From: Microbacterium dextranolyticum
Lineage (GTDB): Bacteria > Actinomycetota > Actinomycetes > Actinomycetales > Microbacteriaceae
Assembly (NCBI RefSeq): GCF_016907295.1
Contig: NZ_JAFBBR010000001.1
Span: 2,914,001-2,978,000 of the forward strand
Direction: 5' to 3'
DNA: 64,000 bases
Part shown: positions 17,225-26,022 of the stretch, piece by piece
Position numbering within the stretch: position 1 is the first letter of the stretch
Layout of the letters: every line of letters begins with the position of its first letter
The notes under the pieces: model-generated
Seen by the model: the letters and a program-made list of their open reading frames with translations, nothing else
The model's database searches: none
Told to the model about the DNA's origin: nothing
Translations under genes and position numbers: made by a program

Positions 17225-17761
17225 GTGACATCCTCGACCGAGACCTACACCGTGGCCACCGACGGCGCCTGCAAGGGCAACCCCGGACCGACCGGCTGGT
17301 CGTGGGTCGGCGAGGACGGCCAGTGGGCGGCGGGCGCGATCCCCGTCGGCACCAACAACATCGGCGAGCTCATGGGCCTGCTGAAGGCGATCGAAGACCA
17401 CCCGACCGTGGAACGCCTCGTCGTCCAGGCCGACTCGAAGTACGCGATCGACACCTACGCGTCGTGGATGGATGCCCATCGCCGCCGCGGCTGGAAGACC
17501 TCGACCGGGGCGCCGACGAAGAACCGCGACCTGCTCGAACTGTTGATCGCCGCCCGCGATGCGCGACGCGATGCCGGGCTGCCGGACGTCGTGCTCGAGC
17601 ACGTGCGCGGACACCGGGGTCACGTGCTCAACGAGTGGGCCGATGAGCGCGCCGTGCGCGGCGCCGAGCACGCAGCGAAGGGCACGGCGAGCGCCTGGTC
17701 GTCGCTCGGCGGACTTCACCCCGTGCTCGACGTGTCGGCCGCACCGGCGAAGAAGCGCTGA
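17225..17761 (+). CDS. RNase H family protein
   Basis: This 178-residue protein starts at a GTG and has the RNase HI active-site series: ATDGACKGNPGP (first Asp near residue 12), NNIGELMGLLKAI (Glu), QADSKYAID (Asp) and NEWADERA (last Asp). RNase HI cleaves the RNA strand of RNA-DNA hybrids. The C-terminal 25 residues after the catalytic core end in PAKKR. The 3' end of the coding sequence is repeated twice just after the stop codon. Confidence 0.9.
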   Translation: MTSSTETYTVATDGACKGNPGPTGWSWVGEDGQWAAGAIPVGTNNIGELMGLLKAIEDHPTVERLVVQADSKYAIDTYASWMDAHRRRGWKTSTGAPTKNRDLLELLIAARDARRDAGLPDVVLEHVRGHRGHVLNEWADERAVRGAEHAAKGTASAWSSLGGLHPVLDVSAAPAKKR

Positions 17762-17830
17762 GCCCAGCCTCGGCCGCACCGGCGAAGAAGCGCTGACCCG
17801 AGCCTCGGCCGCACGGCGACGACGCGCTGG
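17735..17830 (+). repeat. tandem copies of the RNase H gene 3' end
   Basis: The last 27 bp of the coding sequence (17735-17761, TCGGCCGCACC...GCTGA) recurs exactly at 17770-17796 and, with a one-base loss and a few substitutions, at 17805-17830. The period is 35 bp. Each copy preserves or nearly preserves the stop codon. Confidence 0.85.
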
Positions 17831-17868
17831 CCCGGGTCGGGCGATCGCCCGGAGCGCACTGCTCGAGG

Positions 17869-18345
17869 TCAGCCGCCGGCGAGACGCGCGGCGAGCGCGT
17901 CCAGCGCAGGTCGCTGACCGGCGACCAGCCGCGGGCGGGCGGTCTCGACCGGCATCCATTCGACCCGGTCCACCTCGGGGAACTCCGCCCGGCGACCCGA
18001 GCGCGGCGGCCACTCCATCTCGAACGACCCGAAGACCGCGCCTGACGCATCGAACCCTGCGCCGTCGGCGACGAACACCGTTATCTGTTTGCCCGACGAG
18101 TAGGCGAACGTCCCCAATTCCCGAGCATCGAGAGCGGGCGGATCGAGACCGAGCTCCTCACGAAACTCCCGCACGGCGGCGGCGCGAGCCATCTCGGCGT
18201 CCGGGTCGAACTCACCCTTGGGGATCGACCACGCCACCGCGTCCTTACGCGCCCAGAAAGGACCGCCCATATGTGCGACGAGCACCGACACCACGCCAGC
18301 CGGATCCCTCCGGTACAGCAGGATGCCGGCGCTCGTCGCACGCAC
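17869..18345 (-). CDS. Nudix hydrolase
   Basis: This 158-residue protein starts at GTG (MRATSAGILLYRRDPAG). It has a Nudix box, PKGEFDPDAEMARAAAVREF followed by REELGL, with one residue more than usual between the first Gly and Glu. Nudix enzymes hydrolyse nucleoside diphosphates linked to another group. The aldo/keto reductase gene ends 12 bp upstream on the same strand, so the two are probably co-transcribed. The substrate is unknown. Confidence 0.88.
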   Translation of the reverse strand: MRATSAGILLYRRDPAGVVSVLVAHMGGPFWARKDAVAWSIPKGEFDPDAEMARAAAVREFREELGLDPPALDARELGTFAYSSGKQITVFVADGAGFDASGAVFGSFEMEWPPRSGRRAEFPEVDRVEWMPVETARPRLVAGQRPALDALAARLAGG

Positions 18346-18357
18346 GGTCGGCGGGGA

Positions 18358-19371
18358 TCAGCCCACGCGGGTGGCGGGTGAGACCGAGTACGTCTCCTGC
18401 GGGTCGGTGACCGCGACACCGCGCAGCGCCTCGTTGACGGCGGCGTAGGTCGCGTCGTCAAGGGTGATGTCGGATGCCTTGACCGTGTCCTCGAGCTGCT
18501 CGGGCCGCGAGGCGCCGACGAGGGCCGCGGCGATGTTCGGGTTGTGCAGCACCCAGGCGAGCGAGAGCTGCGGCACGGTGATGCCGGCTTCGTCCGCGAT
18601 CGGCTTCAGCTTCTGCACGGCGTCGAGGACTTCATCGCGGAGGAACCGCTTGATGAAGTTCGCACCGCTCTTCTCGTCGGTCGCACGCGAGCCGTCGGGC
18701 ACAGGCTGACCGGGGAGGTACTTTCCGGTGAGCACGCCCTGCGCCATCGGCGACCACACGATCTGCGAAATGCCGAGCTCCTGCGAGGTGGGGATGACCT
18801 TCGCTTCGATGACACGCCACAGCGCGGAGTACTGCGGCTGGTTCGAGACCAGCTGGAAGCCGAGCTCCTTCGCGAGAGCGGCGCCGTCGCGCAGCTGCTC
18901 GGCGGTCCACTCGCTCACACCGATGTAGAGGGCCTTGCCCTGGCGGACGATGTCGGCGAAGGCCTGCATCGTCTCTTCGAGCGGGGTCTCGTAGTCGTAG
19001 CGGTGCGCCTGGTACAGATCGACGTAGTCGACCTCGAGGCGGCGGAGCGACCCGTGGATGCCGTCCATGATGTGCTTGCGCGAGAGCCCGGTGTCGTTCG
19101 GGCCCTTCTTGCCGATGGGCCAGTAGACCTTCGTGAAGATCTCGAGGTTCTCACGCTGCTGACCCTGCAGTGCCTTGGCGAGCACGACCTCTGCCGCGGT
19201 GTTCGCGTAGGCATCCGCCGTGTCGAAGGTGGTGATGCCGAGGTCGAGCGCCTTGTGCACGGTGGCGATGGCGGCCTCATCACCGACCTGAGACGCATGG
19301 GTCACCCAGTTGCCGTAGGTGATCTCCGAGATCTTGAATCCGCTGTTGCCGAGGTAGCGATAGTTGACCAT
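18358..19371 (-). CDS. aldo/keto reductase (potassium-channel beta-subunit-like)
   Basis: This 337-residue TIM-barrel oxidoreductase begins MVNYRYLGNSGFKISEITYG. The catalytic tetrad is visible as Asp and Tyr in FDTADAYANT, Lys in IFTKVYWP and His in YQAHRYDYE. The segment ALVGASRPEQLEDTVKA near residue 290 is the NADPH-binding region. This subgroup (YghZ/Kv-beta-like) reduces aldehydes or methylglyoxal-like compounds. It lies upstream of the Nudix gene with a short gap. Confidence 0.92.
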   Translation of the reverse strand: MVNYRYLGNSGFKISEITYGNWVTHASQVGDEAAIATVHKALDLGITTFDTADAYANTAAEVVLAKALQGQQRENLEIFTKVYWPIGKKGPNDTGLSRKHIMDGIHGSLRRLEVDYVDLYQAHRYDYETPLEETMQAFADIVRQGKALYIGVSEWTAEQLRDGAALAKELGFQLVSNQPQYSALWRVIEAKVIPTSQELGISQIVWSPMAQGVLTGKYLPGQPVPDGSRATDEKSGANFIKRFLRDEVLDAVQKLKPIADEAGITVPQLSLAWVLHNPNIAAALVGASRPEQLEDTVKASDITLDDATYAAVNEALRGVAVTDPQETYSVSPATRVG

Positions 19372-19387
19372 TCCCCCACGCTAATCG

Positions 19388-19424
19388 AACGGATGCCGCG
19401 AGGGGCGGGCTCGCGGCATCCGTT
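19388..19424 (-). terminator. perfect 15-bp-stem hairpin after oleate hydratase
   Basis: AACGGATGCCGCGAG (19388-19402) is perfectly complementary to CTCGCGGCATCCGTT (19410-19424) with a 7-base loop. It lies 14 bp after the oleate hydratase stop and just upstream of the aldo/keto reductase start. The stem contains the GGATGCC heptamer common in this genome. Confidence 0.75.
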
Positions 19425-19438
19425 CATCGCTTCGTCGT

Positions 19439-21247
19439 TCAGGCGATCGCGTCGTCGTGCCGGGGTCGCGCCACCGTGTCGCCGTGCGGGGCCAGCAGCC
19501 CGAAGTCGGTCAGCAGCTCCCCCATCTGCGTGGTGTCGAGCTTGTCGATCAGGCGCCCCTTCAGGAAGTTCGGTCCGGGCAGGTCGACGGCGGCTCCGTC
19601 GCGCAGGCGCGTGGTCGCCTTCAGCAGATAACGGATGTCATACGTCGAGTTGAACACCTCCGGTACGCCGCGTTCGACATCCAGCAGCTGGTAGACCGCC
19701 TCCATGGCGGTGCGCACCGAGTACTCGGTGGTGAAGATCGTGTCGCGCGTCGTCTCGGCGAACTGTCCGAGGAAGGCGAAGTTCACACTGCCCTCCGGCA
19801 CCACCTGCGGCCGGTCGCCCGCCGTGCGGGGCATGAAGAACGACGTCACGTACGGCATCATGACGGGAACGCACTTGGCTCCGGATGCCGCCAGCTCGGG
19901 GATCTGGTCGACGGGGACCCCCATGTGATAGAGCCACTCCTGCGTGATCTCCTCGCCGGTGCAGTCCTGCATCGGCTTCTTCACGAAGTCTCCGGGGGTC
20001 TCGACGAAGAGGCCGTAGACCCACACGACGATCTCGTTCGGCTTCTGCGCTTTGAAGTGCGGCTGCCGGTTGACGGTCCAGCTCATGAGCCAGGCCGAGT
20101 CCTTCGCGGTGACGATTCCACCCGTGACGACCTTGCCCGAGAAGGGGTCGCGCTGGCAGATCTTCTGGATGTACGCGGGGATGCGCTCGTCGACGGTCGT
20201 GACGGTCGCCGACTCCCATTTGGTCTTGTCGATGTCGTTGCAGAAGACCTCGGGACGGCCGAAGCCGTCCGACTTCGCGGCGAGAGTCCGCCACAGATCC
20301 CACGCGGGGGCGGGGCCGGACTTGAGCTGGGCGGGAGAGGTCTGATCTCCGTTGTCGCTGTTCTCGGTCAGCGACCCGATGATCGTCAGACACAGGTCGT
20401 CCTCGGTCAGATCGACTCCGCCGGCGCCGTCGGCATCCACCCAGTCGATACGGGTCGCGCGTGTGCGCCCCTCGCTGAAGTCGAACTGGATGTCGGTGAC
20501 GGTGGTGCGGAAGCGGAAGTGCACGCCCTGCTCCTGCAGCCAGTTGTACATCGGCAGCACGAGCGACTCGAACTGGTTGTACTTGGTGAACTTCAGCGCG
20601 GACAGGTCGGGGAGCCCGCTGATGTGGTGCATGAACCGGTGGAGGTACAGCTTCATCTCGAGTGCGGAGTGCCACTGCTCGAAGGCGAACATGGTGCGCC
20701 AGTACAGCCAGAAGTTGCTCTTCAGGAACTCGTCGGAGAAGACGTCTTCGATCGTCTTGCCCTCCATCTCCTCGCGCGTGGCGAGGATCACCCGGACGAT
20801 CTCCTTCTGTGCTTTGTCACTGAGGGTGAACAGCTTGTCCGTGTGCGCGTCCTGGCCCTGTTTCTCCGTCACGCGACACAGGGAGTAGTTGGGGTCGTCC
20901 TTGTTCAGCCAGTAGAACTCGTCGAGCACGCTCGCGCCCTCGATCTCGGGCGACGGGATCGTGCGGAAGAGATCCCACAGGCACTCCATGTGGTCCTCGA
21001 GTTCCCGGCCGCCACGGATCACGAACCCCTTCTCGGGGTACTTGATGCCGTCGAGCGCACCGCCGGGGAGCATGAGCTCCTCCACGATGGTGATGCGGTC
21101 GCCCGCCATCTGCCCGTCGCGGATGAGGAACACCGCGGCCGCCATTCCGGCGAGGCCGCCGCCGATGATCCACGCCGACTTGTCATCGACCCCGGCGGGT
21201 TTGCGCGGTCGGGCGAACGCTTCGTAGTTGCCGTTGCTGTAGTACAC
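19439..21247 (-). CDS. ohyA: oleate hydratase
   Basis: This 602-residue FAD enzyme adds water to the cis-9 double bond of oleic acid to give 10-hydroxystearate. It begins MYYSNGNYEAFARPRKP from a GTG with a GAGAGGGG site five bases upstream; longer readings run into rlmN. A Rossmann motif IIGGGLAGMAAAVFLI lies near residue 26, and RITIVEELMLPGGALDG and KGFVIRGGRELEDHMECLWD match the family. Length is normal for bacterial oleate hydratases. The role may be detoxification of host or plant unsaturated fatty acids. It is a single gene with its own terminator. Confidence 0.95.
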   Translation of the reverse strand: MYYSNGNYEAFARPRKPAGVDDKSAWIIGGGLAGMAAAVFLIRDGQMAGDRITIVEELMLPGGALDGIKYPEKGFVIRGGRELEDHMECLWDLFRTIPSPEIEGASVLDEFYWLNKDDPNYSLCRVTEKQGQDAHTDKLFTLSDKAQKEIVRVILATREEMEGKTIEDVFSDEFLKSNFWLYWRTMFAFEQWHSALEMKLYLHRFMHHISGLPDLSALKFTKYNQFESLVLPMYNWLQEQGVHFRFRTTVTDIQFDFSEGRTRATRIDWVDADGAGGVDLTEDDLCLTIIGSLTENSDNGDQTSPAQLKSGPAPAWDLWRTLAAKSDGFGRPEVFCNDIDKTKWESATVTTVDERIPAYIQKICQRDPFSGKVVTGGIVTAKDSAWLMSWTVNRQPHFKAQKPNEIVVWVYGLFVETPGDFVKKPMQDCTGEEITQEWLYHMGVPVDQIPELAASGAKCVPVMMPYVTSFFMPRTAGDRPQVVPEGSVNFAFLGQFAETTRDTIFTTEYSVRTAMEAVYQLLDVERGVPEVFNSTYDIRYLLKATTRLRDGAAVDLPGPNFLKGRLIDKLDTTQMGELLTDFGLLAPHGDTVARPRHDDAIA

Positions 21248-21321
21248 GGGTGCCCCTCTCGTCAGGCAGTTATCTGTTCTCGATCGCAGGAATCGGATGG
21301 ACGTGCCGGAGGGGATCCATG

Positions 21322-22563
21322 TCAGTCGACCGGCACCGTCGCGGCGACCTCGCGGTCCTCTTCCGTGGCGACGAGCTGGCCGCAGGCTCCGTCGATCTCT
21401 TTGCCGCGGGTGTCGCGGAGGGTCGTCGGAATGCCTGCCTCGTTGAGGCGGCGGACGAACTCGTTCTGCACCGGGACCTCCGACGCCGTCCACACCGATC
21501 CGGGGGTGGGGTTCAGCGGGATCGGGTTCACGTGCACCCAGCCGCGGCCGCGCGCGTTGAGCTTGTCGGCGAGGAGATCCGCGCGCCACGCGTGATCGTT
21601 CATGTCCTTGATGAGGGCGTATTCGATCGAGACGCGGCGACCCGTCTTGTCGAAGTAGGCGCGGGCGGCATCGAGCGCCTCGTCGACCTTCCAGCGGGAG
21701 TTGATCGGGATCATCTCGTCGCGCAGGTGGTCGTCGGGGGCGTGCAGCGACAGCGCGAAGGTGACCGGGATGTCCTCGGCGGCGAGCTTGTTGATGGCGG
21801 GCACGAGCCCGACCGTCGAGACCGTGATGCCGCGGGCGCTCATGCCGAGGCCGTGCTTCTTGTCGACCATCGTGCGCACGGCCTGCATGAGCCGGTTGTA
21901 GTTCGCGAGCGGCTCGCCCATACCCATGAAGACGATGTTGGTGACGCGCTCGTCCGCGTGGCCGACGCGACGCGGATCGCCGAGGCCGCCGTCGGCGATG
22001 AGGCGGTTCGCTCGGACGACCTGCTCGACGATCTCGGCCGCGGACATGTTCCGGGTGAGCCCGGCCTGTCCGGTGGCGCAGAACGGACAGTTCATGCCGC
22101 ACCCCGCCTGCGACGAGACGCACAGCGTGATGCGCCCCGGGTAGCGCATGAGCACCGACTCGACGAGGGCGCCGTCGTGGAGCTTCCAGAGGAACTTGAT
22201 CGTGTCGCCGCGGTCGGTCTCGAGCCGGCGCACCTCGGTGAGCAGCGGCGGCAGCATCGCGTGCACGAGCTCGTCACGACCGGATGCCGGCAGATCGGTC
22301 ATCTGCGCGGGGTCGGACGTGTAGTGCTGGAAGTAGTGCTTCTCGAGCTGGCCCGCGCGAAAGCCCGGCAGGCCGAGCTCCTTCGCCTTCTCGACGCGCT
22401 GCTCGGGCGTCAGATCGGCCAGGTGGACGGGCGGCATGCCCTTCTTGGGTGCGGCGAACTGCAGGAGCGGCCGCCCGTCGGCATCCTTCTTCTGCGTCCA
22501 CCCCTCGGTCCGGGGCCGCACCTGGCGGGGCGTCGTGGGGCGCACAGGACCGGTTTCGCTCAT
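21322..22563 (-). CDS. rlmN: 23S rRNA (adenine-C2)-methyltransferase / tRNA A37 methylase
   Basis: This 413-residue radical SAM methylase has the CxxxCxxC cluster motif in [20 protein letters not shown] and the C-terminal Cys in GACGQL. RlmN methylates C2 of A2503 in 23S rRNA and A37 of some tRNAs. Translation starts at [12 protein letters not shown]. Its ATG overlaps the stop of the upstream PTS gene (ATGA), so its translation is coupled to a sugar transporter, an unusual pairing for a housekeeping enzyme. Confidence 0.95.
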   Translation of the reverse strand: MSETGPVRPTTPRQVRPRTEGWTQKKDADGRPLLQFAAPKKGMPPVHLADLTPEQRVEKAKELGLPGFRAGQLEKHYFQHYTSDPAQMTDLPASGRDELVHAMLPPLLTEVRRLETDRGDTIKFLWKLHDGALVESVLMRYPGRITLCVSSQAGCGMNCPFCATGQAGLTRNMSAAEIVEQVVRANRLIADGGLGDPRRVGHADERVTNIVFMGMGEPLANYNRLMQAVRTMVDKKHGLGMSARGITVSTVGLVPAINKLAAEDIPVTFALSLHAPDDHLRDEMIPINSRWKVDEALDAARAYFDKTGRRVSIEYALIKDMNDHAWRADLLADKLNARGRGWVHVNPIPLNPTPGSVWTASEVPVQNEFVRRLNEAGIPTTLRDTRGKEIDGACGQLVATEEDREVAATVPVD

Positions 22564-24053
22564 GGCCCCAGGGTATCGGCCGCACCTGGGCGAGCGCCCG
22601 ATGACCTGGCCGACGGCGGCACCTCGAAGGCGGCCAGATCGGCCCTCCCGCGGGGTCCGAGGTACCCCCAGATGACCGTCAGAACGAAAGCCAGTGCCGC
22701 ACTGACGCCGGCGCCGGCGAGATACAGAGCGCCGGATCCCGGCGCGATCGATGCCACCCCGGCGAGCCCCGCGGCGCCGAGGGTGACGGCCTGCACGTGC
22801 CACGCAGCGAGGAGGGCGCCGCCCGCGGCGGAGCCGATCACGGCCGCGACCAGGGGGAACCGCAATCTCAGCGTGATGCCGAAGATCGCGGGCTCGGCGA
22901 TGCCGAACATCGCCGGCAGCCCTGCGCCGGCGGCGAACGATCTCAACCTCGGAGCGCGTCGCGCGAGCACCATGACGCCGAAGCAAGCCCCCGCCTGCGC
23001 GAGATTGGCGGCCCCCGCGATGGGAAAGATGAACGATCCTCCGTCGGCGAGCAGGCCGAGTTCGAGCGAAACGAGGCCCTGATGCGTCCCCGTCATCACG
23101 AGAAAGGGATACAGCGCCCCGAACAGCGCACCCCCGAGGACACCCGCCGCGGTGTAGGCCGCGTCGATGAGATCGGCGAACGCGTCACCCAGCCAGACCA
23201 TGACAGGACCGATGACCACGAAGGCGAGCGTCCCGGCGACCAGGAGCGTCAGCATCGGAACGAGCAGAAAACGCGCGGCGCCGCGGACGGCCCGCATCCA
23301 CAGCCGCTCCACGCGTGCGAGCACGTAGGCAGCCGCGATGACGGGCAGGACGGTGCCGCGATAGTCGATGGCCAGGACGTCCACTCCGGCGATGATCCAT
23401 CCGCCGCCAAGCCCCGGGCCCGCGCCCGCGGGCGCGCCCGCGAGGAAAGGTGCTGCGACGAGCGCTGCCCCCAGCGCCGCTCCGAGATGCGGGTTGGCGC
23501 CGAATCGGGCTGCCGCGGTGAACCCGACGAGCACGGGAAGCAGCGCGAATACGCCCGCTCCCAGGGCGCCCACCACCGCGGCGACGCCCTGCAACCACGG
23601 CACGGCGAGCATCGCCGGAACCGATCCGAAGACGCCCGGTGCGCTGAGGAGGTTGTGCACGGCCAGCAGAAGCCCGGCCGCGACGAGGCTCGGAAGAAGA
23701 GGGGTGACGATGTCCATGAGCACCGACACGGGGTGGAGCCATCGCCGAGGATGCCACGGCGATGCTCGCGGGGGCATCGCATCGGTCGGCGCCCCGATGG
23801 GCTCGTCCCCGCCATCGAGCCGAGCGCGCAGCTCGCGATCGAACGCGTCCACCGATGCCGGCCCGACCACGATCTGCACTTGGCTCGCCACCTGGGCTGC
23901 CCCCAGCACGGACGGGAGCGTCATCAGCGCGCCCTGGTCGACACGGGAAGGGTCCGCCACGACGATCCGCAACCGCGTGGCGCAGTGCCCGAGGGATCGG
24001 ATGTTTCCGGGGCCGCCGAGTGCGTGGAGGATGCCCGTCACACTCGCGGCCAC
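22560..24053 (-). CDS. PTS transporter EIIBC (sucrose/beta-glucoside type)
   Basis: This roughly 497-residue membrane protein has an EIIB domain at the N-terminus with the phosphorylation Cys in [10 protein letters not shown], then an EIIC domain with about ten hydrophobic segments and the family motifs GTHQGL and GIAEPAIFG. There is no EIIA domain, so a separate EIIA is needed. It would import and phosphorylate a sugar; sucrose is suggested by the levansucrase directly upstream on the same strand. The start is unclear: an ideal AAGGAGG site lies five bases before an ATC at 24062, nine bases ahead of the GTG used here. An ATG at 24128 is also in frame but lacks a good site. Confidence 0.88.
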   Translation of the reverse strand: MAASVTGILHALGGPGNIRSLGHCATRLRIVVADPSRVDQGALMTLPSVLGAAQVASQVQIVVGPASVDAFDRELRARLDGGDEPIGAPTDAMPPRASPWHPRRWLHPVSVLMDIVTPLLPSLVAAGLLLAVHNLLSAPGVFGSVPAMLAVPWLQGVAAVVGALGAGVFALLPVLVGFTAAARFGANPHLGAALGAALVAAPFLAGAPAGAGPGLGGGWIIAGVDVLAIDYRGTVLPVIAAAYVLARVERLWMRAVRGAARFLLVPMLTLLVAGTLAFVVIGPVMVWLGDAFADLIDAAYTAAGVLGGALFGALYPFLVMTGTHQGLVSLELGLLADGGSFIFPIAGAANLAQAGACFGVMVLARRAPRLRSFAAGAGLPAMFGIAEPAIFGITLRLRFPLVAAVIGSAAGGALLAAWHVQAVTLGAAGLAGVASIAPGSGALYLAGAGVSAALAFVLTVIWGYLGPRGRADLAAFEVPPSARSSGARPGAADTLGP

Positions 24054-24114
24054 GTCGTCGATGGCGACCTCCTTCGTCGCCCTCAGGGTAGCGATGCGGC
24101 GACGCCGACACGCG

Positions 24115-24158
24115 GAATCCCTCCGCACTCCCGATTCCGGGCAGATGCGGAGGGATTC
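24115..24158 (-). terminator. CTCCGCA-core hairpin after levansucrase
   Basis: GAATCCCTCCGCA (24115-24127) and TGCGGAGGGATTC (24146-24158) form a perfect 13-bp stem with an 18-base loop, starting 9 bp after the levansucrase stop. The stem core CTCCGCA and the loop length match the inner hairpin at 9739-9780, so it is probably a two-unit member of that repeat family used as a terminator. Confidence 0.7.
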
Positions 24159-24167
24159 GATGCTGGA

Positions 24168-25775
24168 TCAGCGTGTGGGGCGCGGATCGCTTGCCGACGA
24201 GATCGGGTGCGAGTAGTTCGACGGGATGTCGGCCCACTGACCGAGACCGTCGTGGCCGTACGACCGGTCGACCGTCACGTCACTGCCGTCGATGTCGAGC
24301 TTCACCGTCGGTGCGAGAGTGCCGCCGCGGACGAAGTCGTCGCTCGTGCCGATCGTGTCGATGAAGGACTGCACGAGCCCGCCGGGCATGACGTAGTGCG
24401 AATACGCCTGGAACTGGCCCGGGTGCTGGTTGTAGTCCGGCGCGAAGGGCTTTCCGGCGGCGAAGTTCAGGTTGGACGGACTGCCGAGCGCGAGACCCGA
24501 ACCGCGGTTGACCGGCTGGAAGTCGCTGCGGATGCCGTCTCCGACGAATCCGTAGACGCCCTCCGGGCCATCGATACCGGCGGCGTACGTGCCGCGGTGC
24601 GAGATCGTGAACAGGTAGTACTTGCCGTCTTTCATATAGATCTGCGGGCGCTCAGTCTGGTCGTTGACGCAGTTCGCCGAGAGGATCGGCGGCAGGAAGG
24701 TCCACTCGGTGAGGGCCGCGTTGTCGGCGACGGCGAGGCCGACGTTCGCGAGCTGGTAGTGCGCACCGCGGTCCATGACCTCGTCGGCGGTCTCGGTGTA
24801 CGGGTCGCCGGCACGGTAGCCCATGTCTGCGGCGGTGCACACACGCTCACCGCGCGGGGCGGCCGTGTTGCCCTCGAACACCATGTAGGTCTTACCCGGG
24901 TGGGCCGGGTCTTCGAAGGTGAACGGGTCGCGGAAGTTGAAGAACTCGTTCTGCGCGCCGTTCTGGTAGTAGGTGCCGTCGGCCTGCAGCATGTCGTGCT
25001 GGTCGCGGAAGCCGGTCATCCACACGCCGTTCTCATCGGCGAAGATGCGACCTTCGCTCTGCACGATGCGTGGGTCGTAGGGCTTGCGGTTGCTGCCGTC
25101 CTCGTTGCGGTAGAACGCGACCGCCGTGTAGAAGATGCGCAGCTTGTTGCCGTCGAAGATGCGCGTTGAGCCCGACCACTCGGTCTGGTGGCTGAAGGAC
25201 TGGTCCTCGAAGATCGCACCCGAGGCGCCGTCGGGGAACACATGACCGCCGTACGTCCAGCCGCCGTTCGCGGGTCGCTCGGCGACGTTCGCCTTGCGGT
25301 AGAAGTAGCCGAGGCGCGCGTAGGTATGGCGGTCGTCGAAGCCGAGGCTGCGGTCGGCGACGAGGGAGAAGACGACCTCCCAGCCCTTGAAGCTCGGCTG
25401 GTTGCTCGTGCCGTCGGTGAGCGTCCAGCTGTCCCAAACCCAGACCTGGTCGTTGCTCATGTCCGGGAAGTCCTTCGGGACCGTCGGCATGGTGTACTCC
25501 TCCGGCAGGGAGTTCTCCCGCGAGGGTGCTGTCGGGTCGCTCATCGCCGCGATCTGACGGGCATCGGCCCGAGTCCACTTCGCCGTGAAGTCGTCGGTCG
25601 GGTCGTACGCCTGCTGCGAGTGGGCCGTCGGCGCCGGGAATCCGGGGACGGGCACCGGCTCGACGGCGGCAGAGGCCGGCGAAGCCGCCAGGAGGGTCGC
25701 GGCGGCGGCGGTCGCAGCGATGATCGCCGCGGCGCGCCGCAGGCGGCGCCGAGGCGCGCGCGTAGTCGTGGTCAC
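24168..25775 (-). CDS. secreted levansucrase/fructosyltransferase, glycoside hydrolase family 68
   Basis: This 535-residue protein has a twin-arginine-like, Ala-rich signal peptide (cleavage near ASPASA-AV, residue 36). The GH68 catalytic triad is visible: D115 in VWDSW, D283 in FRDPF and E375 in DQTERPQIY, with the EWSGS motif at 199-203. It splits sucrose and transfers fructose to growing levan or inulin, or to water. Whether it mainly polymerises or hydrolyses cannot be told. Translation starts at GTG with a weak site. It is divergent from the surface-protein/GH32 operon, with a LacI-type palindrome in the shared promoter region. Confidence 0.95.
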   Translation of the reverse strand: MTTTTRAPRRRLRRAAAIIAATAAAATLLAASPASAAVEPVPVPGFPAPTAHSQQAYDPTDDFTAKWTRADARQIAAMSDPTAPSRENSLPEEYTMPTVPKDFPDMSNDQVWVWDSWTLTDGTSNQPSFKGWEVVFSLVADRSLGFDDRHTYARLGYFYRKANVAERPANGGWTYGGHVFPDGASGAIFEDQSFSHQTEWSGSTRIFDGNKLRIFYTAVAFYRNEDGSNRKPYDPRIVQSEGRIFADENGVWMTGFRDQHDMLQADGTYYQNGAQNEFFNFRDPFTFEDPAHPGKTYMVFEGNTAAPRGERVCTAADMGYRAGDPYTETADEVMDRGAHYQLANVGLAVADNAALTEWTFLPPILSANCVNDQTERPQIYMKDGKYYLFTISHRGTYAAGIDGPEGVYGFVGDGIRSDFQPVNRGSGLALGSPSNLNFAAGKPFAPDYNQHPGQFQAYSHYVMPGGLVQSFIDTIGTSDDFVRGGTLAPTVKLDIDGSDVTVDRSYGHDGLGQWADIPSNYSHPISSASDPRPTR

Positions 25776-25853
25776 GTCTGTCTGCTTTCTAGGGGGGGTA
25801 GCAAGGCGTGGTCGGATCTCTCGGGGACAGACGCTACGTCACGGCGAGCATAC

Positions 25854-25869
25854 TGTCAATCGTTTGACA
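25854..25869. promoter_or_regulatory. LacI-family operator in the divergent fructan promoter region
   Basis: TGTCAATCGTTTGACA is a near-perfect 16-bp palindrome with a central CG, the layout typical of LacI/GalR operators. It lies 79 bp upstream of levansucrase and 153 bp upstream of the surface-protein operon. The LacI-family gene at 29919-30893 is the obvious candidate to bind it. Confidence 0.7.
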
Positions 25870-26022
25870 TATCAACGCGCTGTCTGCGAAACTGCCCGCG
25901 GCGGACTCTCCCCCTGGAGTCCCCCGTGGTCCCCCTCTCCGGGCACTCTCGCCCGTCCCCCCACCCACACCGCGGCAGAAGCGACGCCTCGCGACGCTGC
26001 CGCGCCCCTCCACAGGAGAACC

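Noticed and set aside
19201..21780. Long forward frames opposite oleate hydratase and rlmN
   Set aside because: They are antisense shadows of conserved reverse-strand genes, with no recognisable domain and Arg/His/Asp-rich composition.
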